DNA from: Microbacterium halophytorum
GTDB lineage: Bacteria > Actinomycetota > Actinomycetes > Actinomycetales > Microbacteriaceae
Assembly (NCBI RefSeq): GCF_002970975.1
Contig: NZ_PNFA01000007.1
Coordinates: 124,001 to 188,000, forward strand
Length of the DNA stretch: 64,000 nt
Direction of reading: 5' to 3'
Below the pieces are notes generated by a model. That model ran no database searches, had not been told where the DNA came from, and saw nothing but the letters and a program-made list of their open reading frames with translations. Numbering within the stretch: position 1 is the stretch's first letter; each line of letters begins with the position of its first letter. A program made the translations under genes and the position numbers. Positions 17,923-26,017 of this stretch are shown piece after piece.

Positions 17923-18137
17923 GTGGCAAGTATGCCGAATGCCGCGGCCGGAGGCACCCACCTCGGAGAGATCGCGTGCGGCGCACCGCCCCTTCCGTCG
18001 CTCCCGATGCGTCCGCAGAGGCGTCCGCTTGGTGCTCCGACGCGTTCGAATCGCATGGACGCCGTGAGCGTTGCGACTTCGACCGTTCCTGCTGGGGTAC
18101 GCGGGGCCCCGCCAGCCCTGCGCTGCGCGATGACGGC
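17923..18137. other. Intergenic region
   Basis: About 215 bases upstream of the membrane protein/regulator operon and downstream of the ABC permease. No gene, strong hairpin or clear promoter element seen. Confidence 0.3.
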
Positions 18138-19703
18138 TTACCGCGGGATGTCGCGCTTCCGGAAGCCGATGAAGCCCGCCGCGGCGAGCACGGCGGCGAC
18201 GGCGACGAGCGTCCATTCGGCCGCCGCTGACACGTCGTCGACAGGCACCTGGCCGATGGCGCTCATCGGGGAGATGCTCATCGCCCAATCGGGCAGTGAC
18301 AGCACGTCGCCGAGGAACGCGACCAGGAGGATGTAGCCGAACACCGCCCAGAGCGCGACGCCGGCCCTCGGCAGCAGCCCGAACAGCGCGACCCCGAACG
18401 CGGCCACGACGAGCACGACCGGCAGGTACGCCGTCGATGCGAACACCAGGCCTTCGCCGGCGGATCCGCCCGTCCACGACAGGCCCAGGCCGCCCGCGAT
18501 CACGGCCACCGCGGCGACGGCGGTCGCGACGCCGGCGTGTGCGGCGAGCCACCCGGTTCGCGACACCTGCCGCGCGAGCGTCGGCTCGAGCCTGCCCCCG
18601 GTCTCCTCCGCGCGCAGCCTCGAGATCCCCTGCCCGAGGCATCCGAGCGCCATGACCACGGCCGTGATGAGGCAGAACGCCAGGTACGCCTGCTCGGCCG
18701 AGTCGCCGCCGCCCAGGAAGCCGGCGAGGTCGGGGTTCCCCGCGAGCACGTCGGCGATGTCCTCCGTGAAGGCGCCGAAGACCGCGGCGACCGCGAACGT
18801 CCCGGCGACCCACGCCGCGCCGGATCCCGCGGCGTCCTGCACGGCGACGCCGAGCGTCGTGCGCAGCATCCGACCCGCGCGCACGGGGCCTCGGCGGGAG
18901 CCGAACAGGGCGGCCCCCAGGTCTCGGCGGCCCGCGAGCACGAGACCCGCACCGATCAGGAGGGCGGCGACCAGCAGCGACAGCCCCAGCGGCCACAGCC
19001 GCAGCTCGTCGGTGAACGGTCGCGGCTCCTGCTGCCACGCGAGGGGCGACAGCCACTTCCACCCCGTGTCGCGCACGTCGCCGATCGCCCGCGTCGCATA
19101 GGCCGCGCCGAGCAGCACGATGCCGATGCCCGTGACGGTCGATGCCCTGCGCACGAGCTGCCCGACGAAGGCCGCGACGCCGGCGAACACGATGCCGAGG
19201 AGCGCGACCCCTGCGCCGTAGACGAGGGCGGCGTCGACGGGTTCGCCGAAGCCGATCAGCGTCGCCGCCAGGATCGCCCCGAGGACGGCCAGGTCGGCCG
19301 CGGTCAGGAGCACGGCGGCCGACCAGGGCGCCCTGGCGCCCACCCTGCGGGAGCGCAGCAGCTCGAGCAGCCCTCGCTCCTCCTGCGCCCTCGTGTGCCG
19401 ATTGACGAGCAGCAGCCCCATCAGGGGCACGGCCAGCGCGATCACGAACCCGTACTCGTTCGCCGCGACCCCGCCGAGCGTGTCGGCGCCGTACGCCGTG
19501 CCGTTGATCGCCGACATCGCGGGGTCCTCCGTGAGCACCTCGTAGCCGGCGAGCTTCTCCGGGGTGTCGTAGAGGTCGTTCACGGCGGCGACGGTGGCCG
19601 CGTACCCGCCTCCCAGCGCCGCGATCCAGATCGCCGCCGCGAGCCATCCGGTGCGGATCTGCATCCGGATGATCGCACCGAAGCCCGTGCCCCCGCTCGT
19701 CAT
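18138..19703 (-). CDS. ABC transporter permease (ABC-2 type exporter)
   Basis: Membrane protein of 521 residues with about twelve helices in two similar halves, each with a large outward loop after the first helix. This resembles the antibiotic/peptide exporter permeases of Actinobacteria. GTGFGAIIRMQIRTGWLAAAIW starts the first half, and a basic linker (RRGPVRAGRMLRTT) starts the second. The start ATG overlaps the stop of the ATPase gene, so the two form one exporter. The cargo cannot be told from sequence. No biosynthetic genes are nearby, which favours drug efflux or self-protection. Confidence 0.88.
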   Translation of the reverse strand: MTSGGTGFGAIIRMQIRTGWLAAAIWIAALGGGYAATVAAVNDLYDTPEKLAGYEVLTEDPAMSAINGTAYGADTLGGVAANEYGFVIALAVPLMGLLLVNRHTRAQEERGLLELLRSRRVGARAPWSAAVLLTAADLAVLGAILAATLIGFGEPVDAALVYGAGVALLGIVFAGVAAFVGQLVRRASTVTGIGIVLLGAAYATRAIGDVRDTGWKWLSPLAWQQEPRPFTDELRLWPLGLSLLVAALLIGAGLVLAGRRDLGAALFGSRRGPVRAGRMLRTTLGVAVQDAAGSGAAWVAGTFAVAAVFGAFTEDIADVLAGNPDLAGFLGGGDSAEQAYLAFCLITAVVMALGCLGQGISRLRAEETGGRLEPTLARQVSRTGWLAAHAGVATAVAAVAVIAGGLGLSWTGGSAGEGLVFASTAYLPVVLVVAAFGVALFGLLPRAGVALWAVFGYILLVAFLGDVLSLPDWAMSISPMSAIGQVPVDDVSAAAEWTLVAVAAVLAAAGFIGFRKRDIPR

Positions 19704-20596
19704 CGCGCGCCCTCGTAGGCGTCGAGGAAGAGCTCGTCGAGGCTGGGCGGCCGCACCGTCAGCGCCGAGACGCCGAGCGCGAGGATGCCCGGCAGCACCC
19801 GGTCGAGCGCCGCGGGGTCGACGGAGAACTCCAGCTCGCTGCCGTCGCCGGCCGGCGCCACCGTCAGGCCGCTGATCGCCGGGTCGTCGAGGGGCGGCGC
19901 CGGGGCGTCCGTCACGGCATGCACGGTCGTGCGCGACATCCGCCGCAGTTCCGCGACGCTGCCTGACTGCACGACGCGGCCGTGCCGGATGATCGTGACG
20001 CGCTCGCACAGCGCGTCGACCTCGCTGAGGATGTGGCTCGACAGCAGCACCGACGTGCCGGCGGCGGCGCGCTCGGCCACGCATTCGCGGAACACCTGCT
20101 CCATGAGGGGGTCGAGGCCCGACGTCGGCTCGTCGAGGATGAGCAGGTCGGCGCGCGAGGCGAAGGCCGCGATCAGGGCGATCTTCTGCTTGTTGCCCTT
20201 CGACGCGTCCCGCACGCGCTTGGACGGATTGAAGTCGAACCGTTCGGTCAGCTGGGCGAGCCGCTCCTCGTCGAGCGGCGGCCCGGACGAGGCCAGCAGG
20301 TCGATGCACTGCCCGCCCGTCAGGCGGGGCCACAGCTCGACCTCGCCGGGCACGTACGCCAGCCGCGAGTGCAGCGCGACGGCGTGCCGCCAGGGGTCCC
20401 GGCCGAACAGCCGGGCGGTTCCGGATGTGCGCTTCAGCAGCCCGAGCACGATCCGGATCGTCGTCGACTTGCCCGCTCCATTCGGCCCTAGGAATCCCAG
20501 CACCTCGCCCTCGTCGAGCTCGAGGTTCAGGCCGTCGAGCGCCCTGACCTTCCCGAACTGCTTGCTGAGCCCTGCGAGCTCGATGACGGCCGACAT
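19700..20596 (-). CDS. ABC transporter ATP-binding protein
   Basis: ATPase of 298 residues partnering the adjacent permease. Walker A is GPNGAGKST, Walker B LLILDEPTSGLD, and the H-loop SSHIL. The signature is the variant SKGNKQK found in drug-exporter ATPases instead of LSGGQ. A C-terminal extension of about 80 residues after the nucleotide-binding core matches the DrrA/NatA exporter subgroup. ATG at 20596 (MSAVIELAGLSK). No own regulator is obvious. Confidence 0.92.
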   Translation of the reverse strand: MSAVIELAGLSKQFGKVRALDGLNLELDEGEVLGFLGPNGAGKSTTIRIVLGLLKRTSGTARLFGRDPWRHAVALHSRLAYVPGEVELWPRLTGGQCIDLLASSGPPLDEERLAQLTERFDFNPSKRVRDASKGNKQKIALIAAFASRADLLILDEPTSGLDPLMEQVFRECVAERAAAGTSVLLSSHILSEVDALCERVTIIRHGRVVQSGSVAELRRMSRTTVHAVTDAPAPPLDDPAISGLTVAPAGDGSELEFSVDPAALDRVLPGILALGVSALTVRPPSLDELFLDAYEGAR

Positions 20597-20691
20597 GTGC
20601 GTCCTCCCGTGCGAAGCGGATGCTCCGAGCGTAGCGAGCGCCCTGTCGGACGGGGGGTGCATCCTCGAACGGCGCAGGGCCATCGCGTGCG

Positions 20692-22095
20692 TCAACCCGC
20701 GAGCAGCTTGCCGATGACGCGCGCGCCGTCGGGGAACGCGCCGGGGTCGGCACCGGAGTAGTTCAGTCGGAGGTAGCGCCCTGGCGGCTCCGCCGGGAAC
20801 CAGTCGTCGCCGGCGGCGACCCTGACGCCCTCCGCCTCGCAGTCGCGCACGAGCTGCGCGACATCCGTGTCGTCGGGGAGCCGGAGCCAGAGGTTCAGCC
20901 CGCCGCTGGGGATCGACTCGAGGTGCGTCGTCGGAGCGTGCTCTTCGATGGCGTCGACGAGCAGATCGCGGCGGGACGCGAGCTGCCCGCGCAGCGATCG
21001 CAGGTGCGTTCGCCAAGCGGGCTGCGTTACGACATCGAGCGCGACGGTCTGGAGCACCCCGCTGACGTACATGGCGTGCGCCTGCGCGTCCGCGAGGATG
21101 CGCTCGCGGGCGGGCCCGCGAGCGATCAGCCCGGCCACGCGCACAGACGGCGCGACGCTCTTCGTGAGCGACCGGATGTACACGACGTGTCCGCCGTCGT
21201 CGCGGGCGGCGAGCGGTGCCGGATCGGTCGTGATGCCGAAGTCGTGCGCCCAGTCGTCTTCGATGAGAAAGGCCCCGTTCTCCCTCACGATGCGCAGCAC
21301 GGCGTCCGCGAGCTCGGGCGCCCACTGCGCCCCGTTCGGGTTCGCGAAGTTCGGCTGCGCGTAGAACGCGCGTGCGCCTGTCTGGGCGAACGCGCGCTCG
21401 ACGTCAGCGGGGTCGGGGCCGTTCGGGCCGCTGGGGATCGGCACGAGCTGAACGCCGACCTGCGCGGCGGCGAGCGTCGCGCCCCAGTAGGTCGGCGACT
21501 CGATGAGCAGAGGGCGCCCTGCGCCGACGAGCGAGCGGAACAGGCTGCCGAGGCCGCTCTGGCTTCCGGGCACGATCACCACGTCACTCGCGGTGGGCGC
21601 CGCCAGCCCGGTGGGGGTCGCATTCGCGAGCTCGGCCGCGAACCACGACCGCAGCTCGGGCATCCCCGCGGCGGGCGGGCGGTTCAGCGCGGCTTCGCTG
21701 CGCGCTGCCCGCGCGAACGCGGCCCGCACGAGGCGCTCGGGGAGCAGCTCCTTGTCGGGGTAGCCGGAGTGCAGCGCGATCACGTCGTTCGAGGCAGCTC
21801 GAAGCGCGACGGATGCCGCGGGAAGGTGCTGCTGCGGGGACCCGAGGGCGGCGGTCTGCCACCCGTAGTCGTTCGGCCGCGCGGTGCGGGCCGCGCGGAC
21901 GAAAGTGCCTACACCAGGGCGCGACTCGATCGCGCCCTGGTCGATGAGCGCCTTGAGTGCCTTCTGCACGGTGACGGGGCTTGCCTCGAACTGCGCGACG
22001 AGTGACCGGGTCGAAGGAAGTCGGGCACCTGCGGGAGCGGACGCGACCCACTCGCGGAGTGCGGCGACGATCCGGTCACTGCTACTCTCGTTCAT
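20692..22095 (-). CDS. MocR-type transcriptional regulator (GntR HTH + aminotransferase-like domain)
   Basis: Protein of 467 residues. The first 70 residues form a GntR winged helix (RLPSTRSLVAQFEASPVTVQKALKAL). The remainder is a fold-type I aminotransferase domain that binds PLP, with the Schiff-base lysine in RSLTKSVAPS and the terminal arginine in RYLRLNYSG. MocR proteins sense PLP-amino acid adducts and control neighbouring genes. Its ATG overlaps the ATG of the divergent EamA exporter, which is therefore the obvious target. Direct repeats at the junction are operator candidates. Confidence 0.92.
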   Translation of the reverse strand: MNESSSDRIVAALREWVASAPAGARLPSTRSLVAQFEASPVTVQKALKALIDQGAIESRPGVGTFVRAARTARPNDYGWQTAALGSPQQHLPAASVALRAASNDVIALHSGYPDKELLPERLVRAAFARAARSEAALNRPPAAGMPELRSWFAAELANATPTGLAAPTASDVVIVPGSQSGLGSLFRSLVGAGRPLLIESPTYWGATLAAAQVGVQLVPIPSGPNGPDPADVERAFAQTGARAFYAQPNFANPNGAQWAPELADAVLRIVRENGAFLIEDDWAHDFGITTDPAPLAARDDGGHVVYIRSLTKSVAPSVRVAGLIARGPARERILADAQAHAMYVSGVLQTVALDVVTQPAWRTHLRSLRGQLASRRDLLVDAIEEHAPTTHLESIPSGGLNLWLRLPDDTDVAQLVRDCEAEGVRVAAGDDWFPAEPPGRYLRLNYSGADPGAFPDGARVIGKLLAG

Positions 22096-22142
22096 GAGAC
22101 AGAACGATACCGCTACTCTGGGCGTTGCGACGCCGCTACTGA
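22081..22142. promoter_or_regulatory. MocR operator candidate: three direct repeats at overlapping starts
   Basis: Direct repeats GCTACTCTC (22081), GCTACTCTG (22112) and GCTACTGAG (22134) surround the overlapped start codons (22093-22096). The TACTCT in the first repeat lies five bases before the exporter ATG and may be its -10. TATCGT on the other strand lies eight bases before the regulator ATG. Directly repeated operators are usual for MocR proteins. Confidence 0.5.
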
Positions 22143-23026
22143 GATCTCGCATCGGCCTCTGGTGGGGCCTGCTCGGTGTCCTCGCCTTCTCGTTCACAGT
22201 GCCGCTCACGCGAGTCACGGTCGAGAGCGGTCACATGTCGCCGCTGTTCGTCGGAGCCGGGCGAGCTGCGGTCGCCGCGCTGCTGGCCGCGGTCGCGCTG
22301 CTCCTCGCCCGCCAGCCGTTCCCGCGCGGTCGGCAATGGGTCGGCGTCGCCGTGGTCGCCGCCGGCGTGGTCGCCGGCTTCCCCCTGCTGACCTCGTTCG
22401 CGCTCGAGACCGCATCGGCGAGCCACGGGGCGGTCGTGATCGCGCTGCTGCCCGCCGCCACCGCCGTGGCCGCGGTGCTGCGCACCGGCGAACGCCCGGC
22501 CCGCGCGTTCTGGATCGCGGCGGCCGTCGGCGCCGTCGCGGCCGTCGGGTTCGCGGTGATCGAGGGTGGGGGCTTCGACGGTCTGCGCTTCTCCGATGCA
22601 CTGCTGTTCGCGGCCGTCGCCGCCTGCGCGATCGGCTACGCCGAGGGCGGGCTGCTTTCGCGAGAGCTGGGCTCGTGGCAGACGATCTCGTGGGCGCTCG
22701 TGCTCGCCTCGCCGCTGATGATCGTGTTGATGATGATCTCGGTCGCGCAGCATCCCCCGACGGCCGCGCCGATCGAGTGGGCGGCGTTCGCCTATCTCGC
22801 CGTGGTGAGCATGTTCCTGGGGTTCTTCGCCTGGTACCGCGGCCTGGCCATCGGCCCGATGGCTCGGGTCAGCCAGGTGCAGCTCACCCAGCCCGTGATG
22901 AGCATCCTGTGGGCCAGCCTGTTGCTGGGCGAGCGGATCGGATGGCCCACTCTCGTCGGCGGTCTCGCCGTTGTCGGCTGTGCGCTCCTCGCGGTCCGGG
23001 CCAGGGGCCGGGTTCGGCACCGCTGA
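22094..23026 (+). CDS. EamA/DMT family exporter
   Basis: Protein of 310 residues with ten membrane segments in two EamA halves (RhaT/YdcZ-like drug/metabolite transporter superfamily). Features are FSFTVPLTRVTVE in helix 1, GRAAVAALL, and the second-half pattern QPVMSILWASLLLGERIG. Family members export amino acids, their derivatives or other metabolites. No other credible start codon exists in frame, so the ATG overlapping the divergent regulator's start is accepted. Probably regulated by the MocR protein. Confidence 0.9.
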   Translation: MRQNDTATLGVATPLLRSRIGLWWGLLGVLAFSFTVPLTRVTVESGHMSPLFVGAGRAAVAALLAAVALLLARQPFPRGRQWVGVAVVAAGVVAGFPLLTSFALETASASHGAVVIALLPAATAVAAVLRTGERPARAFWIAAAVGAVAAVGFAVIEGGGFDGLRFSDALLFAAVAACAIGYAEGGLLSRELGSWQTISWALVLASPLMIVLMMISVAQHPPTAAPIEWAAFAYLAVVSMFLGFFAWYRGLAIGPMARVSQVQLTQPVMSILWASLLLGERIGWPTLVGGLAVVGCALLAVRARGRVRHR

Positions 23027-23112
23027 CGCGTGGGCCGGGCGCGCCTCGTCCCCTCGCCGCCGCGGCGGCTCGTCGTTGCGCAGCGCCGATCGTGCGCGAG
23101 CGTGGGGCCGCC

Positions 23113-23484
23113 TCAGCGGGCGGCGAGCTCTCCGAGGAATTCGTCGGCCATCGCCAGCTGGGTGGCGAGCTTGGTGCGGCGCTCGTGCGCGTCCTCGCGG
23201 AACTGTCGGAGCGCCTCCTCCGATTCGGGGGAGGTGTCGCCCGCTTCGCGCGCATCGATGACGCGCAGCAGATCGGCCATCTGCTCCAGGCTGTACCCGA
23301 GCGGCTTCATCCGGCGGATGAGCATCAGGCGGCTGAGGTCGCTCGCGTCGTACTCGCGGAACCCGCCCTCCGAGCGCCCCGACGGCTTGACGAGGCCGAC
23401 CTCGTCGTAGTGGCGGATGGTGCGCAGGGAGAGGCCCGTGCGCTCCGCGAGCTCGCCGATGTGCATCACGGCGGTGTTCGTCAT
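23113..23484 (-). CDS. MerR family transcriptional regulator
   Basis: Regulator of 123 residues. The N-terminal winged helix is typical (HIGELAERTGLSLRTIRHYDEVGLVKPSGRSE, then FREYDASDLSRLMLIRRMK), followed by a dimerisation helix and a short C-terminal part without conserved cysteines, so not a classical metal sensor. The start at 23484 or the internal ATG at 23466 are both possible. It is divergent from the SulP transporter, and a palindrome lies between them. Confidence 0.92.
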   Translation of the reverse strand: MTNTAVMHIGELAERTGLSLRTIRHYDEVGLVKPSGRSEGGFREYDASDLSRLMLIRRMKPLGYSLEQMADLLRVIDAREAGDTSPESEEALRQFREDAHERRTKLATQLAMADEFLGELAAR

Positions 23485-23525
23485 CGGTGCTCCTCGGTGG
23501 CGGGAAGGTCGGGGCAGGTTTGAAC

Positions 23526-23547
23526 CCTACCCTTACGTTACGGTAGG
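23526..23547. promoter_or_regulatory. Candidate MerR operator
   Basis: A 22-bp imperfect palindrome, CCTACC at one end and GGTAGG at the other, centred on ACGT (9 of 11 pairs match), lies between merR and sulP. MerR sites typically sit in a long promoter spacer. A TTGAAC at 23519-23524 could be the -35. Confidence 0.55.
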
Positions 23548-23671
23548 CTTGCCGGCGTTCACTCGAACGCCTCCCCTTTCCCCTATTCTTCCGCGTCGAC
23601 CTGTGTCGACGATCTGCGCAACGGTGCGCTCGGAGTAATCCTGTTCCCCTGACACCAGTGCAAGGAGTCGC

Positions 23672-25222
23672 ATGACTGCGGTCACGCCCACGAAGGATCC
23701 CGCCTCCCGGTATCGCATCGAACCCACGGTGCTGCAGGCGCTGAAGAGCCCTCGGCTGCTCACGCGCGAGACGCTCGCCGGCCTGGTCGTCGCGATCGCG
23801 CTCATCCCCGAGGCGATCGCATTCTCGATCATCGCGGGCGTCGACCCGCAGGTCGGGCTGTTCTCGTCGTTCATCATGGCGGTCGCCATCGCGTTCGTCG
23901 GCGGCCGGCCCGCCATGATCACGGCCGCGACCGGAGCGATCGCGCTCGTCGTCGCCCCGCTCGTGCGCGAGCACGGGATCGACTACCTGATCGCGACCGT
24001 CATGCTCGGCGGCCTCCTGCAGGTCCTGCTCGGATCGCTCGGCGTCGCCAAGCTGATGCGCTTCATCCCGCGCTCCGTCATGGTGGGCTTCGTCAACGCG
24101 CTGGCGATCCTCATCTTCCTGGCCCAGCTTCCGCAGCTCGGCCTCGACACCCACGGCTGGGAGTGGCTCGGGGTGCCGTGGCTGGTGTACCCGCTCGTGG
24201 CCGTCGGCCTCGTCATCATCTTCCTGGTGCCGAAGCTGACCAAGGTCATCCCCGCGCCGCTCATCGCGATCGTCGTGGTGACCGCGATCGTCGTGTTCTT
24301 CCACCTCAACGTGCCGACGGTGGGCGACCAGGGCGAGCTGCCCGACAGCTTCCCGGCGCTGTTCATCCCGGATGTCCCGCTCAGCTTCGAGACGCTGCAG
24401 ATCATCGCGCCCTATGCGCTCGGCGTCGCGGTCGTCGGCCTGCTCGAGTCGCTGATGACGGCGAAGCTCGTCGACGAGATCACCGACACGCACTCCCGCA
24501 AGCCCCGCGAGGCCGTGGGCCAGGGCATCGCGAACGTGCTCTCAGGCCTGTTCGGCGGTATGGGCGGCTGCGCCATGATCGGCCAGACGATGATCAACGT
24601 GAAGGCGTCGGGCGCCCGCACCCGCATTTCCACCTTCCTCGCCGGTGTGTTCCTGCTGATCCTGGTGGTCGTCCTCGGCGACGTGCTCGCGATCATCCCG
24701 ATGGCCGCGCTCGTCGCCGTCATGATCGTCGTGTCGATCATGACCTTCGACTGGCACTCGATCCGGCTGCGGACGCTGAAGACGATGCCGAAGAGCGAGA
24801 CCGCGGTCATGGTCATCACGGTCATCGCGACGGTGTGGACCGACAACCTCGCGATCGGCGTCGTGCTCGGTACGCTCACCGCGATGGTGCTGTTCGCGCG
24901 CCGCGTGGCGCACTTCGTCAGCGTCACCCGGACGGAGGACGAGGACGCGAGCGTTCCGACGGCGCGCTACACCGTCGTCGGCGAGCTGTTCTTCGCGTCG
25001 AGCAACGACCTCACCACGCAGTTCGAGTACGCGGACGACCCGGAGCGCGTCGTCATCGACATGTCGCAGTCGCACGTGTGGGACGCCTCGACCGTCGCCG
25101 CGCTCGACGCCATCACGACCAAGTACTCCCAGCACGGCAAGTACGCGGTGATCGAGGGCATCGACGACGCGACCGGCGACCTCCACCGGCGCCTCTCCGG
25201 CGGCCTCGGCGACGGGCACTGA
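23672..25222 (+). CDS. SulP family anion transporter with STAS domain
   Basis: Protein of 516 residues. The SLC26/SulP membrane core begins with LTRETLAGLVVAIALIPEAIAFSIIAG and includes GGMGGCAMIGQTMINVKASG, followed by a C-terminal STAS domain (about residues 425-505). Substrates in the family are sulfate, bicarbonate or organic anions. This subtype, with RYRIEPTVLQALKSPRLL at the start, is often labelled sulfate permease without proof. AAGGAG lies nine bases before the ATG. Divergent from merR. Two further SulP genes occur at 41138 and 48805. Confidence 0.92.
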   Translation: MTAVTPTKDPASRYRIEPTVLQALKSPRLLTRETLAGLVVAIALIPEAIAFSIIAGVDPQVGLFSSFIMAVAIAFVGGRPAMITAATGAIALVVAPLVREHGIDYLIATVMLGGLLQVLLGSLGVAKLMRFIPRSVMVGFVNALAILIFLAQLPQLGLDTHGWEWLGVPWLVYPLVAVGLVIIFLVPKLTKVIPAPLIAIVVVTAIVVFFHLNVPTVGDQGELPDSFPALFIPDVPLSFETLQIIAPYALGVAVVGLLESLMTAKLVDEITDTHSRKPREAVGQGIANVLSGLFGGMGGCAMIGQTMINVKASGARTRISTFLAGVFLLILVVVLGDVLAIIPMAALVAVMIVVSIMTFDWHSIRLRTLKTMPKSETAVMVITVIATVWTDNLAIGVVLGTLTAMVLFARRVAHFVSVTRTEDEDASVPTARYTVVGELFFASSNDLTTQFEYADDPERVVIDMSQSHVWDASTVAALDAITTKYSQHGKYAVIEGIDDATGDLHRRLSGGLGDGH

Positions 25223-25245
25223 CCCGGCCGCCGTGCGCCGACGAC

Positions 25246-25278
25246 AGAAGGACTCGACCGATCGATCGGGTCCTTCCG
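25246..25278. terminator. Bidirectional terminator candidate
   Basis: Imperfect stem AAGGACTCGACC / GATCGGGTCCTT between the convergent sulP and hydrolase genes, with TT at the plus-strand end. Confidence 0.5.
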
Positions 25279-25298
25279 TCATTCGCACGGGGTCTGGA

Positions 25299-25925
25299 TC
25301 AGCCCGGGATCTGCCGCTCGAGGAAGCGGTTCAGGTCGTCGAGCTCCTGCGCCGAGACGGCGTGGGCGAGGCCGGGGTAGGCGGCGCCGCTGAGCGAGCT
25401 GTGGGCCGGGAGCCATTCGAGCGTGTGCTCGATTGCGGAGGCCGGGATGACGGTGTCGTCGGTGCCGCGGCCCCAGAACACCGGAGGGCGGCTCTCGCGC
25501 AGGGCGGCGTCGCCCGGAGCGGAGCCGCCCGCGGCGTACCCCGACAGGTTCGCGACGAAGCCGATGCGCGCGGGCTCCGTCCGGAGCGCCTGCAGCGCGA
25601 CCGCTCCGCCCTGCGAGAAGCCGATCAGCCCGACCCGCTCGGCGCCGACGGACGCCAGCCACGCCAGGAGCGCCGCGGCGCCCTCGGTGACGGCGGTCGG
25701 GTCGCGCGAGGAGAGGTCGTGGATCGGGTACCAGGAGTGCCCGCCCATCGGGAAGGGCGGGCTGAGCGGCGCCCGCACCGACGCGTACGCGAACGCCGCG
25801 GGCAGGTGCTCGCGCAGCGCGAAGAGGTCGCGCTCGTCTGAGCCGTATCCGTGCAGGAGGACGACGAGCGGGCGCTCGGTCGGGTCACCCGCCCAGAGGA
25901 CGGCGTCGCTGTCGAGGGTCGGCAT
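25299..25925 (-). CDS. Alpha/beta hydrolase (phospholipase/carboxylesterase type)
   Basis: Cytosolic hydrolase of 208 residues. The oxyanion strand VVLLHGYGSDERD, nucleophile elbow GFSQGG (serine) and final His in LAHAVSAQ form the usual catalytic set, with an acidic residue in GTDDTVIP. The length and GYGSDE pattern match bacterial YpfH/carboxylesterase-2-like enzymes acting on short esters. The ATG at 25925 is chosen because AGAGGA lies eight bases upstream. A GTG at 25961 would add twelve unlikely residues. The leader contains a 25-base segment found again at 30617. Confidence 0.88.
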   Translation of the reverse strand: MPTLDSDAVLWAGDPTERPLVVLLHGYGSDERDLFALREHLPAAFAYASVRAPLSPPFPMGGHSWYPIHDLSSRDPTAVTEGAAALLAWLASVGAERVGLIGFSQGGAVALQALRTEPARIGFVANLSGYAAGGSAPGDAALRESRPPVFWGRGTDDTVIPASAIEHTLEWLPAHSSLSGAAYPGLAHAVSAQELDDLNRFLERQIPG

Positions 25926-25949
25926 GCGCCCATCCTCTCGCGCATCCGG
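25925..25949. repeat. 25-base exact direct repeat, copy 1
   Basis: A 25-base sequence starting TGCGCCCATCC and ending CGCGCATCCGG is identical at 30617-30641. Here it forms the leader, including the ribosome-binding site, of the hydrolase gene on the minus strand. Confidence 0.8.
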
Positions 25950-26017
25950 CGGGTTCGTCACGTGAGCTCTGACCCAAGGGAACGCCGCAACCCTGCCGCT
26001 GCGTCACTCCCGCGCGC

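Noticed and set aside
20692..22095. MocR protein as an active aminotransferase
   Set aside because: The GntR HTH fused at the N-terminus and the divergent exporter fit a regulator that only binds PLP adducts.
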